Shown here in pieces: positions 40,540 through 53,227 of a DNA stretch of 64,000 nt. Every line of letters starts with the position of its first letter. Position 1 is the first letter of the stretch. This DNA is from Panorpa germanica (Eukaryota; Arthropoda; Insecta; Mecoptera; Panorpidae): NCBI GenBank assembly GCA_963678705.1, contig OY783208.1, forward strand, positions 15,683,782 to 15,747,781, written 5' to 3'. The notes beneath the pieces were generated by a model that searched no databases, had not been told where the DNA came from, and saw only the letters and a program-made list of their open reading frames with translations. Both the position numbers and the translations under genes were made by a program.

Positions 40540-43090
40540 CAACAGAAACAAACTATATATAATTAAACAAAAAAACGAACTTAAAAATGAAGCCGTAGAG
40601 GCAGATACAATATCTTCCAACTGAATTAATACTTCTTTAAAATGTTTTTTGAAATACTTGTCTCCACTTTTAATAAGTAACTATTAACTATTAACAGGTT
40701 ATGATAAACTATAAACTTTTTATAGAATTTCTTCCACTACTTTTTAATATAATTATTTATTTGTTTTTTTTCTATTGGTTAAATTTAAGGGGTTAGGGGT
40801 AGTCAGAATTTAAAAAAATCGATTTTTTTTTTTTTTGCATTTTCTTAAAGTATAATATTTTAAAAATATTGTGTGAAAATTTGAAGTGAATCCGACAAAT
40901 TCTTTTCGAGTTATTTAACAATGACCAAAGGTATACCAGAGTATCTCATCGGTATGCAGAAAGAATGGATGCTGCACGTATCAAAGTAGCAGATAAGCGC
41001 GCTAATGATAACACCCGAGAAGGTCGATTGCAACGTAGGCACCAGCAAATCGATATTTTGGAAGCTGCTATGACGGCTGAAGAGCTATTATATGGTCCAG
41101 GAATAGATGACTCAGTGTAAGTTATTAAATAATTCTTATAATTCGACATAAATCCATAGCAAAACTTTAAATGCGTTTTTCTGAAAACTATGTTTTCTGA
41201 ACTGGTGATCACTGTAACTTAAAAACTGCTCGGTAGATTTCAATAAAATTTCTTGTACTTTTGAAATACATTAAAAACTCGTGCCTGATCGAAGGATTTC
41301 TTTTTTTTTAAAAATTTCGATTTTTTTTTAACAATAAACTGTCGGTTTTTTTCTTGAAAATTTGGAAAAAATTTCCAAAGGCCGCCATTTTGTTAATTTC
41401 GAAAAAAAAAAAAAAAGCTTCGATCAGGCACAAGATTATCTATTAATAAAACTAATTTTTCTTGTCCGATTGATTTTAGATGAATCTCCAAGGACTTATG
41501 ATGATCACCGCAAAGGACTTCGGGAGGAACGGGCTCTACAAAAACAGCGATAACTTTTTAAATTATTAATTTTTTTTTTTGAAATTTTCGTGAAGTCAAA
41601 TCGAAACGTGTTCTAATAAAGATATGTTTTTATTTTTGTCAAATAAAGTAATTAACTACAAAAAAAAAATTATTGAAAATCATCATTTTTTCAGGCCTCT
41701 GAGTACCCCTAACCCCTTAAGGGGGTGGTTCACGCACTAGCCAATGTGTGATATTTCATATTAGTTATATTAGTCATTTTGGTACTAACTTGCTTATTTC
41801 CATAATTATTTATTTGCTGATGTGCCAACCCTTGACCAGAGCCGGACTGAAAAAAATTAGTGAGTCGAATATTAATAATAAATAGAGAATTATTATTATT
41901 AATGAATAATTATATATTCAGCCTGCGTATGTTTGTGCTCGCAAAACTCGTAAAATAGTTGGAGGATTGACTTGAAATTTTGACAGGATGCTGCATTCGA
42001 ATTGAATTCGAGTTATGTTATGTGGTGAAATTGAGCTAAAAGTTATGAAGTAGGCTGTTTTAAATTAATTCTTAAAAGAAAACTATGAACCAAACAAAAA
42101 TTTTGAGACAGCACTTTTATTAACTATTTTTATCGACCCTGTAAATTTCACGACATTTTCATGCTTTTACATAAAGGTTTTTTACTTTCTTAACATAAAA
42201 TATTCGAGTATTTTTTAACGAGAAATGTGCGCTAATTGTTAAGTGATGTTTACAACGAAAGTTAAGGCACGGGGCCCTATGCGGTTCCAAGGGTTGAACC
42301 ATCTCCCGGCCGGCTCTGTCTACCTTAGATTTCATGTTATTAGAACAATGTTGTTTGTCTTTGTTATGACTATTTTATTGAATTACTTCTAAATAGTATC
42401 TCCAGGTAACAAATTAGTCATCGTAGAAACAAACAACGATAAATTTATTGACCTTCTTAGAGAGGTATACCTTCAGGTTAGAAATACCGTTAGGAACCCA
42501 TTAGCCAATTGAAAAAGGTATAATTTGAAATTGAGCAAATAATATAGGATGATTTACGTATGTTTACATAGTTTTGCAGTTAACTATAATAGTAACAGAT
42601 AAAACTAAGCATAGGCATTTCTACAAGTAAGATGTTAAAGCCCGGTGTCTATTTAGTTCTACATTTTTCTAGAGCTCATTCGAATCGCAGTAAGCATTAC
42701 TAAACGCAGTAAGTAAACTACATTATATTATAACCTCCAAAATGTATAAAATCTATCAAAATGTTGTAGGATTTATTTTTAAAAGAAGTTTAATATCAGT
42801 TTGACAGAAAAAGAAGTAAAAATAATTTTTAAATAATAATTGTTATTGAAAACAATAATTTAAATTATCCCTCATTCAGTGCTGTTCAACTGTCGAAATT
42901 TATATTTTTAGCGACACGTAAATTAAATATCAAAACAGTGAGTGACTTAACAGTATTAGTAGTTAAATTTTCATTTGTCATTTTAAGTCAGTTTTTAACA
43001 AAAACTTAAAAAAAGGCTCTTGCGGCTTTGTGGTTGTTTGTCGTTTGAACCGAAAGCAACCGAATTTTCATGTTGCCACCCGCAAAACAG
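40540..43090 (+). repeat. Dispersed segment, copy 1 (interrupted by a TTAA element)
   Basis: Homologous over its length to 54880-57290. Shared landmarks are GAGGCAGATACAATATCTTC, GGGGGTGGTTCACGC, CCCTATGCGGTTCCAAGGG and TTTTCATGTTGCCACCCG. Compared with copy 2 it contains two extra blocks: the TTAA-flanked element at 40789-41716 and a block at about 42780-43013 that includes the dispersed sequence also seen at 32.9-33.2 kb. It lacks the hAT insertion. No protein-coding sequence of its own is visible. Confidence 0.8.
40789..41716 (+). mobile_element. TTAA-flanked DNA transposon 2, internally deleted
   Basis: Termini GGGGTTAGGGGTA…/…TACCCCTAACCCC are flanked by TTAA (40785-40788; 41717-41720). 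The plus strand at about 40930-41119 encodes a transposase C-terminal relic (RYAERMDAARIKVADKRAN … YGPGIDDSV). The rest is AT-rich with the CCGCCATTTTGTTAATTTCG phrase also typical of these derivatives. The empty site is preserved in copy 2 of the surrounding repeat (near 55130-55145), confirming the boundaries. Confidence 0.8.
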
Positions 43091-44698
43091 CTATTACTTT
43101 AAAATTTGAAAGGAATGCTCTCATAGACGGTCATTAAATACATAGTAAAGAAAGCTGAAAATTTCCAGTGACTTCGGGCGTCGATATTAAGAACAATATA
43201 TGTTCCTGCATACAAGCAAAACAGATCCCTGTGTCTAAAATTTGACAAATTTAGTTCAGTAGCGGAGCTATGTAAAGGGATTATAACTAAGCTGAAATTA
43301 AGTACGCACATTACATTGAAATAATAATAATAATAATGAGAAATCAAAAATAATCCGTATAAATTCGCAGAAACAAAGTTGCAACTGCTCTAGATAATAA
43401 TAACAGTTAATAATTAAACTTCAATATTTTTATATTGTGAAATGACACTTTCCTAGTAATAAGAGTACTCAACAGAAATGGCTGAAGTATTAATACCCTC
43501 CTGGATTCACTTATATTATGTCCAATACACCAGATTATATTGCAGTATAAAAATCTTGAAATAAATGTAATACTTGTGCGCCCTAATAATGCACGAGTAA
43601 TAAGCTAACTTTGCAAGCTCTACCTTTTCCAGGCCTTGCTTATCATTGGTTTATGGTCTTTACAGTACTTGTGGACTGCAACCATTACTGTCTGCCTAGA
43701 AAAATAGTTCTAATGAGAGCTGCATACAAAGTTAATTTTTTTGAATACTTCATCATGTAAAATTCTTTCTAAATCATTGAATTTAAATTTTATATGCACT
43801 TCATTAATATAATTATTAATATGACAATTCAGTTCAACAATTGAAATAAAATTGTTACTAGGATATAATAAATGCTGCTCCTCATCTTGAACATTTTTGA
43901 TAAATTTTAATAATCGAAGGCATTGCCAACTAAGACCAAACTAGAAGCTTCACCTGTTTTTAATAGATTTTTTAATGCTTTTAAAACAAAATGTGCAGCA
44001 CTAGCGGTTGACTTTATTTCGAAAATGTCGAAATTTAAATCGGTATCAAAATCAATATATCCTGGGTTTATTGATATATATCAATAAACCCATGAATATT
44101 TTCAAGCCCAACAGCAGATTCCTTTATAATATTACTTTCATGAACACAATTATAAATTAATTAATATGTCATTATTTAAATTTTTACATTAGCCACTGTT
44201 TTTGTTTGTAGTGAATTTATAATACAAACTTTGTATGCAACAATACATTGACTGCACGTTAGATGTATATTGGCGCTTCCCATCTACCGAATTTGTCCAA
44301 AGAATTTTTAATTTTTGATTAATAAATCGCTTTTTAACACAATCAATTTTTAACCCTGTAATTTGAATAATGGTGAGAAATAATTGCATGATTTTTTCTA
44401 TTTCTGATCTCAATTTCTGTATGTGGATAGTATTTCTATTAATTTGCTTAAAAGTACTCGTTTCAAAAATAACTAATAGCCAATATATTTTCTTCTTTTA
44501 AATTCTTCATGGACGATTTTTTTATTTAATGTTTATATATTACTTCTTTAGTGATTTCATTTGTTTTTCGAATAATTCTTCACAAAACACATTCTCGTCT
44601 TTTTCATCCTCTACATCCGAATTTTCTGTTAAATATTAATAATTATTACTTTAAAAAGTTATATGAATGTTATTATTATAATATGCTTAATATAAATT
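43091..44698 (-). other. Mostly non-coding; possible minus-strand coding relic
   Basis: Between about 44470 and 43730 the minus strand shows coding-like patches in shifting frames: KIMQLFLTIIQITGLKIDC and ILWTNSVDGKRQYTSNVQ (44189-44413), then patches like VLKALKNLLKTGEASSLVL and DEEQHLLYPSNNF further on. They suggest one decayed gene, perhaps transposase-derived, but I recognise no family. A perfect 30-bp palindrome sits in its middle (44063-44092). Confidence 0.35.
44063..44092. repeat. Perfect 30-bp palindrome
   Basis: Half-site TGGGTTTATTGATAT is followed directly by its exact reverse complement, with no spacer. It could extrude as a cruciform or fold as a hairpin in RNA. Function unknown. 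Confidence 0.9.
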
Positions 44699-46800
44699 TA
44701 CTAGCGCTTCGCCCCGTCACAGAGCGACGTGTATATAATATTCATGAATAAATAAATTTATTTGCTAAATTGAAAATAATGCAAAATATTATTTTTAAGT
44801 AATTTTCGTTAAAATATATCCTTTTCTAAATTTATGTTTCCTTATTTTGTTATAATTTTTTAATTTACAGTAATAAAGCACTGTATTGACCAGTCTTAAG
44901 TGCCCCCGCCCATAAGCACCAATCATGACCTCTTGGCTCCATGCTCTCTTACTTTTCCGAACTTTTAATTTGATTCCTCTAAACTTCCGCCATGGAGCGC
45001 CTTCTTCCTTCAGCACTCTGTATCGCTTATTTCCTGAGCATTGTCGGTCCTTAGAGTACTTTCACAGCGCCCCTGCTTTAGCACTATAATTAAATATTCC
45101 TTTGTTTCCTCCTCAATGTGTAAAATTATCATATAACCTAATGAAGCACAGTATTGAACAATGTCTACTGCCCCGCCCCTAAATACCAATCATCAAATCT
45201 TAGCTCCATGCTGTGTATCGTTCTCGCACTTTCAATTGTATTACTCTGCACCTCTGCCACAATGCGCCCACTTGCAACACCACAGCCCACCTGAGCATCA
45301 TCGCTCATTGCGGCACTTTCCTATCGCCCCCGTTTTACCGCAATCATTAAATAATCTTGCGCTTTCACCCCCTGCGTACTAATCTCATAACAATTAGTTT
45401 TCAAAATAATTACTTTACTGGCAACCAACATACTAAATTTCATCCTTAGAAGTACATTATTTTTTAATAATTATTCGATAAGATAAATGCTTAATAAAAT
45501 TAATTTTCACTCATTTTAATGTAAACCTATACTAATTAAATCAATTTATTTATGTTTTTAAGAAAGCCTAGCGTTTCGCTCCTAATAATCTCTATCCTTC
45601 CCGTTATTGTACTTTCAATTTAATCCCCTGAACCGCCGCTTACATTTCCAGCACCAAAGCACATATTCTACAACACGGTTACCTCCCAGAGCCATTATAA
45701 TCTATCGCTACTTCTTCTAACACCACCGTTACTTAGTGTCCTGAACCCCGGCGCCACCCTCTCCTTTAATCAGGCACTACAAATTCAATATTACAGCAAT
45801 TCATTTACATAATTAAAACTGCACTGTAATCTTACGTTCTAATTTTCGTATTTATATTTACGATATAATATTATTCTGCAACACGGTTAACTCGAAGAGC
45901 CATTAATAATCTATCGCCACTACTTCTAACACTACCGTTACTTATTACTGAACCCCAGCGCCACCCTCTCCTCTAATCAAGCACTACCAATTCGATATTA
46001 CAGTTATTCATTTACATAATTAACACTGCACTGTAATCTTACGTTCGAATTTTCGTATTTATATTTACGCTATAATATTAGTCTCCCCATTAATCCCCGC
46101 TCCTGAAATAAAATTGTCAAATTTTAGGCATAACAATCTATTTTTCTGGTAACAATTCTCTGTACCTTTATAACCTTTATCTACCTCTACTTTTATAAAT
46201 GATCGAAATTTCAAAATTGAGCTCTTTAGCAAAGCCTTTCCCGCCCTCACTTCACCAATTTCACGCCGCTGTTTAGGTTAAACTTATTTTTCGCAAATAT
46301 TTACATGCGTACTTTCTATTTTTTTTATTTGATATTTGGGGCTGTTAACTATTTCCCCCCTATACCTCTCACTCCTGTTCGATGTCACAGCACAACAAAC
46401 GCACCAAAAATCAATTCAATTCTACTATTGAATGTAATTTGACTATCTAACTTATAGAGAACTATTGTGCTTCTATTTAATATTCTACATGCGAAATATC
46501 ATCGTTGTACCTCTATTTTGTTCTTATACTCGGTTTATCACGGTGTATCACTCTAGTGTTACACTTAAGAAAATGTAGTTTTTTTTTATATTTTCGTTAT
46601 TAATATGTCAATCTATATTTGCATACTAAATTTCAGCTTTGTATTTATATTTTAGCATAAGTACCCCCCACATACCTGCGCTACTGAACAAGTTTGTCAA
46701 ATTTTAACACAGGGATCTATTTTATTTGTATCTAAGAACATATATTATAAACTATAGCCTTTCAATTCTATATATTTTATTTTTCTGCCTTTTGGCCCCC
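44699..46800. repeat. Interspersed repeat family (GCGCTTCGCCCCGTC), copy 1
   Basis: Starts TAGCGCTTCGCCCCGTCAC and continues with C-rich phrases (GTGCCCCCGCCCATAAGC, CTTGGCTCCATGCTCTCTTAC, CCGCCATGGAG). The same text recurs at 62973-64000. A local ~220-bp internal duplication (phrases CTATCGC(T/C)ACT(T/A)CTTCTAACAC and CCCC(G/A)GCGCCACCCTCTCCT at about 45700 and 45920) is present. Pro/His-rich open frames here, such as 45161-45382, are chance frames within the repeat. Confidence 0.75.
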
Positions 46801-46959
46801 AGCGCCCGCCGCCTCTGGAAAGTTGCAGTTTTCTATAGTTTGTCTTTAATGACACTCTATATAGGGCCCACTTTCCAAATATCAACGTTCTAGCTCTGTT
46901 GCAACATTGCCTCCAAAAAATCACGCCGCTACTGAATTAAAATTATGGTAGTTTAACTA

Positions 46960-47210
46960 TTGGCAAATGTGCACAATTATAATCTCAATACACACACCAA
47001 ATTTAAGTTATCTATCTTTTCTAGTTCGTCAGATATTTGCAAAAGTATTTTTTCAAATTTTCCAGTTTTTCTAAAATTACGGGTTTCCAGGAAATTCAGG
47101 GAAAAATTCAGGGACGTAGAAAGTCTTAGAAATTCTTCCTTTACATAATATCAAAATTTAAAATACTTTGTAAGCGCCGCTTAGAAGATACCATATCCGA
47201 TTTTGTTACC
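46960..47210. repeat. Fragment of a second interspersed repeat family
   Basis: Contains TTTTTCTAAAATTACGGGTT and CCAGGAAATTCAGGGAAAAAT, phrases also found at about 50005-50045, 62070-62105 and 62785-62820. It is a partial copy ending at the (TA)n tract. Confidence 0.65.
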
Positions 47211-47212
47211 GG

Positions 47213-47214
<2 letters not shown>

Positions 47215-47287
<73 letters not shown>
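47215..47287. repeat. (TA)n microsatellite
   Basis: Uninterrupted TA dinucleotide run of about 36 units. Confidence 0.95.
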
Positions 47288-47290
<3 letters not shown>

Positions 47291-47624
47291 TTTTCCATGT
47301 TAAATTAGAACATTACGAACATTATAATAGTAAGATATAAAGTTACTTACTATTAAAAACACGAACGGCTGTGAGTTACATTTCTTTTATAATTAGGAGA
47401 ATCCATCATATCTTTGGGAAATGGTCTTTACATATTTACAAATTTTTATTTTATATATCCAATGATGCATCTACTAGTTTGTTCAATCGACAATTAAATA
47501 AATTGTACAAGTAAAATACCTAATTTTTATTTTTTATATAAATACCTTTTACGAATATAGCATTTTAAACTGTATTTGTCATTTTATATGTATATTTTAT
47601 AGGATTATTTGATAAGAGCAACAA

Positions 47625-48668
47625 AAATTTATAATAATGTAGTTATTTGACAAAAAGTTCGATGATGTGCTTCTTTGGGTAATTACTGCTCACCTTGAGG
47701 AACAAAAATTAAAGTAAGTACATCGGATTGAAATTCATTACAAAATAATATTGTTATAACAAAATACTGTAGTAAATACCGCAAAATGTTGTTAGGTCAC
47801 AATAAAGAATAAGATCAATAACCGTGAGATCTTGTATTGATCCATTTTAAATGACAAATGAGGAATTTAGAGCAGAATTTAGATTTGTGTAGAAAATAGT
47901 TAAAATGATAATCGCAACACTAAAACCGCTCGCGCTAAAACAAATTTGAAGAAACAAGGTAAGAAGTTACATTGATTGAAGATATAGTTTTATAATAGAA
48001 AATATATCTGTTTGTTATTCTAATGTTTTACTTCTTTGTCGGTCTACAGTTCTTTGGATGAGGGTCGTATCACAAGTTGTAGGAGGAAAACACAATGTAT
48101 CAGTTTCACAGATGATCGTTTGTAAAAGTATACATCCAGTCTGTGATTTGATAATGAATTACTTATTGCTTCAATACATCAGATTCTCACAAACTATAAA
48201 TGAAAAGAATATTGTTGTTGAATTAAGTTATATTGTAAATAATAATAGTTAGTATCATATAATTTCAATATTATTATGGATTATACTTACACAATTATTA
48301 TAGTTTAGTTAATTAGTTGCAATACATGTCGTATTTATTTTCCTGTAACTCTAGGTGTCTAATTGTTATTTTCGCATTTTATCATTAAATCAATTTTAAT
48401 ACAAACGCTTGTACTGTCTAATACAAGTTTATTTTTATTTACTAATTAGGAAATTTTGATTTTATTTCTTTTAATTTTTGATGGCAACTATAGGTAAGTT
48501 TATAAGCAATCGAATTTCACGTTTGATAGTTGCCAAACACTTATGATGAGGTCTTCAAAATAACTAACTCGTTGTCACGATATCAGGCCGTCGTAAAACA
48601 GCCCCGTCGGATACAAATACGAACACGACATCTTTTCTTTATCTGACAGAGTTACAAAATAAGCGTCT
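47625..48668 (+). mobile_element. PIF/Harbinger relic, opposite orientation to 5790-7487
   Basis: Long stretches are the reverse complement of 5790-7030 (for example GTAGTTATTTGACA…AATTACTGCT near 47640 versus 6950-7010, and the 48300-48420 block versus 6040-6150). The plus frame 48058-48252 encodes GGKHNVSVSQMIVCKSIHPV followed by YIRFSQT, resembling the NVSQSSVSRCIHEV…IRFP segment before the catalytic domain of HARBI1-type proteins. The right end AGTTACAAAATAAGCGTC (48651-48668) is the inverted form of the family's terminal repeat. Multiple stops; inactive. Confidence 0.6.
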
Positions 48669-50130
48669 TTAATTCAGCTATAATTTGAAGTATTTAAAGT
48701 GCTTATACCTATACCATTGCATGAGAAAAAGAGAATTTGGAAGATATTATAAAATGTATAAACATCATGGACTTTCTGGTTATAAGCAAGATCACCAAAA
48801 TACAGAGCAAAATACTCTATGTATACTACACATAACAGTAGATTCTGCACCAGTTTCAATGAATTAAAATTTAATTATATGTTGTAAGGAAAGTTTCAAA
48901 CAAATGTCAGTATAATATTTCAGTGCGGCAATTACATGATTATGAAAAAACATACGTTTTCAAACAATTATAACACTAGAACTAAAATTAAATTTTATCA
49001 TGGTTCCTTTGCAAAAATTGGAGTATTAAGAAAATTTAAAAACTACATGTATTCAAGAAGACAACGCTGATTTATTATTTAAATATCAAATATTTAATGA
49101 TACTGATGCAGATATAACAGAAGCTATTGCAAGTAATTACATATTTACCTGGTTATTGCAGTCATGCTGTGTTAAAAACATTCAAATGTGTGCAGTTTAA
49201 ACAAAAAATAGCAAAAGACAGGACAATTAACAAGTTAATTAAAGTTTAATTAAAAATATAGATCATGGTAAAAAATAAAAGATACTTTATTGAAAATAGT
49301 TTTTACATTTAATTGCAATTTGCTTTAAAATCAACAATAAGTTTTATTAGATAATTAACTTTATACCTTACTAGAGTTTACCCCCGACGTCTTTTTTGCG
49401 TGTATTATTTGAATCCAATAAAATAATTTGTAATTCCATTTCACATTGAATTCTATTTTTGAATTGAAATAATAAATAAACTCGCACACATATAAATTAA
49501 GTAAAAAAATATATTTTTTTTATCAAAATAAAAAATATTTTCAATTTATGCGTTATTTGACTGTATCTTTTCACGCGTTATTTGACCGATCTTTTTCAAA
49601 ATTTGGGTTTTTTTTTTCGATTCGTAAATAAGTTAGGTTTATTCGTAATAGTTATAAATACCAAGCTTAGCCTATATACAAAATTTCAACTTTCTAGCAC
49701 AATTTTTACTCTCGGCAAATACTGCCCCCGTGTCCCCAAATAAAATTTTGAAATTTGAAATTTTATTTTATTAATAATATACTTAATTATTCAAGAGTCC
49801 AGAATATGAACTTTTTTCAAAGTTCCGTACCGGGCACTCGAATTCCTTTAAGCACCCCTTTTTTAATTTTGTAATTTCTAATTTTTGTCATCATTGTCAG
49901 TAATGTCAGCATTGAATACCTTAATACACATGCAAAATTTCAACCTTCTATCTTTTACGAGTTAAAAGTAATACAGAAAAAAAAGGCTCACTTTTTTTCC
50001 AGTTTTTCCAAAATTACGGGTTTCCAGGAAATTCAGGGAAAAATCCGGGGACGCCAAAAGTCTACGTTTTCGCGCTGCCATACAAAATTCACTACCAAAC
50101 ATATAAGATCATAAGATTATAAGATCCTAA
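48669..50130. repeat. Mosaic repeat block, copy 1 (pairs with 60774-62190)
   Basis: 48669-49370 is a close copy of 60774-61470 (landmarks ATGGACTTTCTGGTTATAAG, CAGTGCGGCAATTACATGA, TTACCTGGTTATTGCAGTC). 49370-50130 follows with the family containing AAATTTCAACTTTCTAGCAC and AAATTACGGGTTTCCAGG. Short open frames (48685-48867 and equivalents) are not conserved as protein between the copies, which argues against genes. Confidence 0.7.
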
Positions 50131-50149
50131 ATATACACCTGGGACATTA

Positions 50150-51520
50150 TAATATAGGAAGACGATAAGACGTAATATCATGCGGATTATTTCCTGGCTT
50201 AGGAATCATCAGATTTGTGCTGCCTTCCATTGTAGATGGAAGAAGTTAGTTATTATTATAGCAATATATAGCTGAGTCAAGTTGTATTTGTATCCTATGG
50301 TATGTAGTTCTTTCAGAATTCTACTTGTTATAAGACCGTAACCTGGAGATTTCCTATGATTTTGATCAGTTAGAACAATGTCTTTCTTTTAGTTAATGCA
50401 AAATTTTGCTATTCTAGCAACGAGTTCTAGCTGATGTGCCGTTCCTAAATATTTATGTATCCTACCCATGTATCAAGTTCGTATTTCACTGAGGTGGGGA
50501 ACAAAAACTTTTTCCAGTTGTTCAGCTTTAGCTTCTTGGTAGCTTTCCAGAGAGAGTATTAAGTGGTCTCAGTTGCGTTTAGCTTTCCTCAATATCTCAC
50601 TATCCAACAACTCTCTTATTGCCTTTGTAGCATCATTTAACATTCTTTTGTGTTCAGGTAATCTTGTCAATTGCCACAGTTTTTTTATTTTACGCTTAGC
50701 GATAAGTTTTTCTTTTACAGTCAGAGAACAAGAGTCTTTTGTGTCATATGTTGAAGACACACATTGGTGTTGAATTCCAAGCTGTTTGTTGAATGCATGT
50801 GTCGAAATTCTCGATGGCTTCTGTATTATCATCTTCTGTCTTTAAGAGCATTTTGATATTGAGAGAGTCTTCTAACAAAGCCCGAAAACGTTTCCAGTTT
50901 GTTCTTTTGTTGCATAGTACAACTGGATTGTTCTTCTTTAACAATTGGCTACTCATTGCCATAGTGATAAGAGAATTATCCGATGAGAAGTCTAGACAGG
51001 TTGAGACGTTGAAGTATTTTTTTGACATACCCTAGATTATAAAGAAATATACAACATGCATAGAATTTTGCTTCTGTCAGTTGGCCAGTAGGTAGGTTCG
51101 GACGTGGTGATAACTTGTAGATTCATGTAAGTAGCTATTTTGTACAGTGTTCGTCTTCCAGCTGTTGTCAAGCCCATTGTAAGAGTTTAGCAATAAAGGT
51201 AAAGTTTAGCACCTGATTTATCGATCGAAGAGTTGAAACAGATCTGAAAACTGACTTTCTAATATAGAGTGTTTCGGTAAACAATAATTTGCTTTTATGG
51301 TAACAGGTCCATTCCAATCCTCTATGACGTAGCTTGTATGTGTTCCTGCTTATATTTGCCTGCTTCGTGGTGTTTAATGCAAGACCTTACAATGATAGCT
51401 GTTCCGCCATGAGCAGTTCCATCTGAATGAACTGTGTGGTACGTTAAGTCTATTCTTACTTGCATGTAGTTTTTTTTTGTAAAATGAGTTTCGGATACTA
51501 GCATTAATCTATTCAAAATA
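50150..51520 (-). mobile_element. Decayed Jockey-like LINE: endonuclease and start of reverse transcriptase
   Basis: The minus strand reads, in shifting frames, an APE-type endonuclease: MLVSETHFTKKNY, HGGTAIIVRSCIKHHE (51322-51516), then YNAKH, TTSEPTYWPTDRS and SSDNSLITMAMSSQLL (50744-51028), then the linker LTRLPEHKRMLNDATKAI (50569-50832), and finally KSPGYGLITSRILKEL and IIITNFF at the beginning of the reverse transcriptase near 50350-50200. Frame changes and stops are frequent. It complements the 3' LINE fragment at 35486 in domain content but is a separate copy. Confidence 0.72.
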
Positions 51521-51847
51521 AACTATTAAACTATTTCAAAACATCGTATTTATTAGAATAACTTTTTATTGTATAAATTACATTCTTACAAATAATCCAT
51601 GTACTTTGGATTATCAGGATCATCAAAATAGAGGAACATTTATTAAAAAGGAAAGGTATTAATATCGAATGGGACGGAATCATTTGATAAGTTGGGAGCA
51701 TCCGTACTATACTCATTACAAGGACCATAAACACTATCCCTCAATTGATTCGTAGTCCCCTGAAAGTCACCAAAGATATTAGAATCTAATGGGACGGGAT
51801 GATCCGATGAATTGGGAACATTACTGGCAGGCGTAAAAGAAGAAAAG
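51521..51847 (-). other. Probable 3' UTR of the RING gene
   Basis: AT-rich with no other gene. It contains a loose direct repeat (AATGGGACGGAATCATTTGATAAGTTGGGAGCAT and AATGGGACGGGATGATCCGATGAATTGGGAACAT; only shared blocks of 5-9 bp), at 51668 and 51789. Confidence 0.35.
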
Positions 51848-52618
51848 TTATTTAAATAACCTAAACCTTCGAAGTATATCCGAAAAACTGCGACTCATAT
51901 TCTCCTCTATTTGATTATTATTCTCCATATGTAGATTTAAATTCGTCATGCTCCCTGCAGCTTCCTCCTCATTGCTTTTTTCTTCTATTTCATTTACCAA
52001 AACAATCTGTCGGCAATTAGGGCACCTAATTTTATTTTTTAACCACTTGTCGATACATCTTTTATAGAAGACGTGACTGCAGCTTAGTCGCCTGAAACAA
52101 CACATCCAAAATTAGTTAAAAATGTTCATTGGTAATAGTAGATTCGGTTATATATCATTTTATGTATTTGGGTTGTGAATGTTTGTTGTGTAGGAATTGT
52201 GTAGGTTCTGAAAGGTTGTCCTTAATGTCTATAAAACTGTAAAATGAAATAATCTATCGTTATCATATTCACGCCAAAATTCAACACTATTTCTCTTAAT
52301 TGATAGTTGTGACAGTACGACAGTGATTTTAAATTTATCTACGTGATAGCTTGCACTTATGACAACAACTGACTCATGTATTTGAGCCTTTATATCTATG
52401 CATACGTTTGCTTGTTGAGCACACAGTTACCTGATTTCTGCACCAGTTTTAAATTCCTCTATGCAGATTGAACATTTTTCTTTATTTTCCCGTGGACGTT
52501 CATCTGTCGCACAATATTTATAGGATGGTACGTTCTCATCTAAGAAGTTCTTAATTCTATTCAGGCGCATAGCTCTACGTTCTTCCACGGGTACATTAAC
52601 TGGCTCAAGATGATCCAT
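51848..52618 (-). CDS. RING-H2 E3 ubiquitin ligase, two exons
   Basis: Exon 1 is 52618-52431 (ATG; 62 codons plus 2 nt) and exon 2 is 52091-51848, joined by an intron with GT at 52430 and AG at 52092 (GAAATCAG|GTAACT … TTTCAG|GCGACT). The predicted protein is 143 residues. The N-terminus EERRAMRLNRIKNFLDENVP precedes a complete RING-H2 spanning the splice junction: CSIC, then CSHVFYKRCIDKW, then CPNC, giving the C3H2C3 pattern that binds two zincs and recruits an E2 enzyme. The tail is acidic and Asn/Glu-rich. Neither half is a RING alone, which supports the intron. It is the only clearly intact cellular gene in the window. Substrate unknown. A relic of its first exon lies at 58.05 kb. Confidence 0.8.
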
Positions 52619-53227
52619 CTAAAATAAAATAGAAATGTATTAGTCAATGGTGGTGCGTGGAATGTTGTTTTAATTTAAAACTAAGAAAACTCTTTTCTGA
52701 GTTTTCTGTTTAATTTATGTATTTTTTTATATAGTTTATTGATATATTTATATTATTATATTGGTACCGGATAAATATCGTTCTATCGTTCTATGTACTA
52801 TATATATACACACGCGTTCTTATAGGTTATTCATATAAACGGTGGAACATTTTGACAACTACCAACATTATAATAGGTAGGTTCATGGGCTGATACCTTA
52901 GTATAAAGCAGTTGGTTTACTGACTAACGCCAAATTCAGTCACATTGGCGCCACTGGTATGCTCTGAAATCTGCTGAAATATCCGAAATAATAATAAGAA
53001 GAGTTTTTGACTGTTTTTTTGTTTGACTGTACTTGACTGTACTAGTTTATATTGTTTACAAGTTGTTTGAATTGAAAAAGTGCATGTACTCTTATATCAG
53101 TTTCATAGAAAAGAAAAATCAGTGTATCAATTTTGTTGTTTGTTGTCAGCAAGCATTTCATTTAATATATTATTCTTACAGACTTTTTTTATCATAATAA
53201 TAATAATTGTTATTATTATTATTTAAA
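52619..53227. other. Intergenic space between divergently transcribed RING and THAP genes
   Basis: About 600 bp separating two head-to-head genes (RING on minus, THAP on plus), so it probably contains both promoters. A TATATATATAC run lies at about 52800. No further element is recognised. Confidence 0.5.

Noticed and set aside
45161..45382. Pro/His-rich open frame, repeated at 63423-63605
   Set aside because: It lies within an interspersed repeat; the second copy has a deletion inside it and there is no domain or conserved codon pattern.
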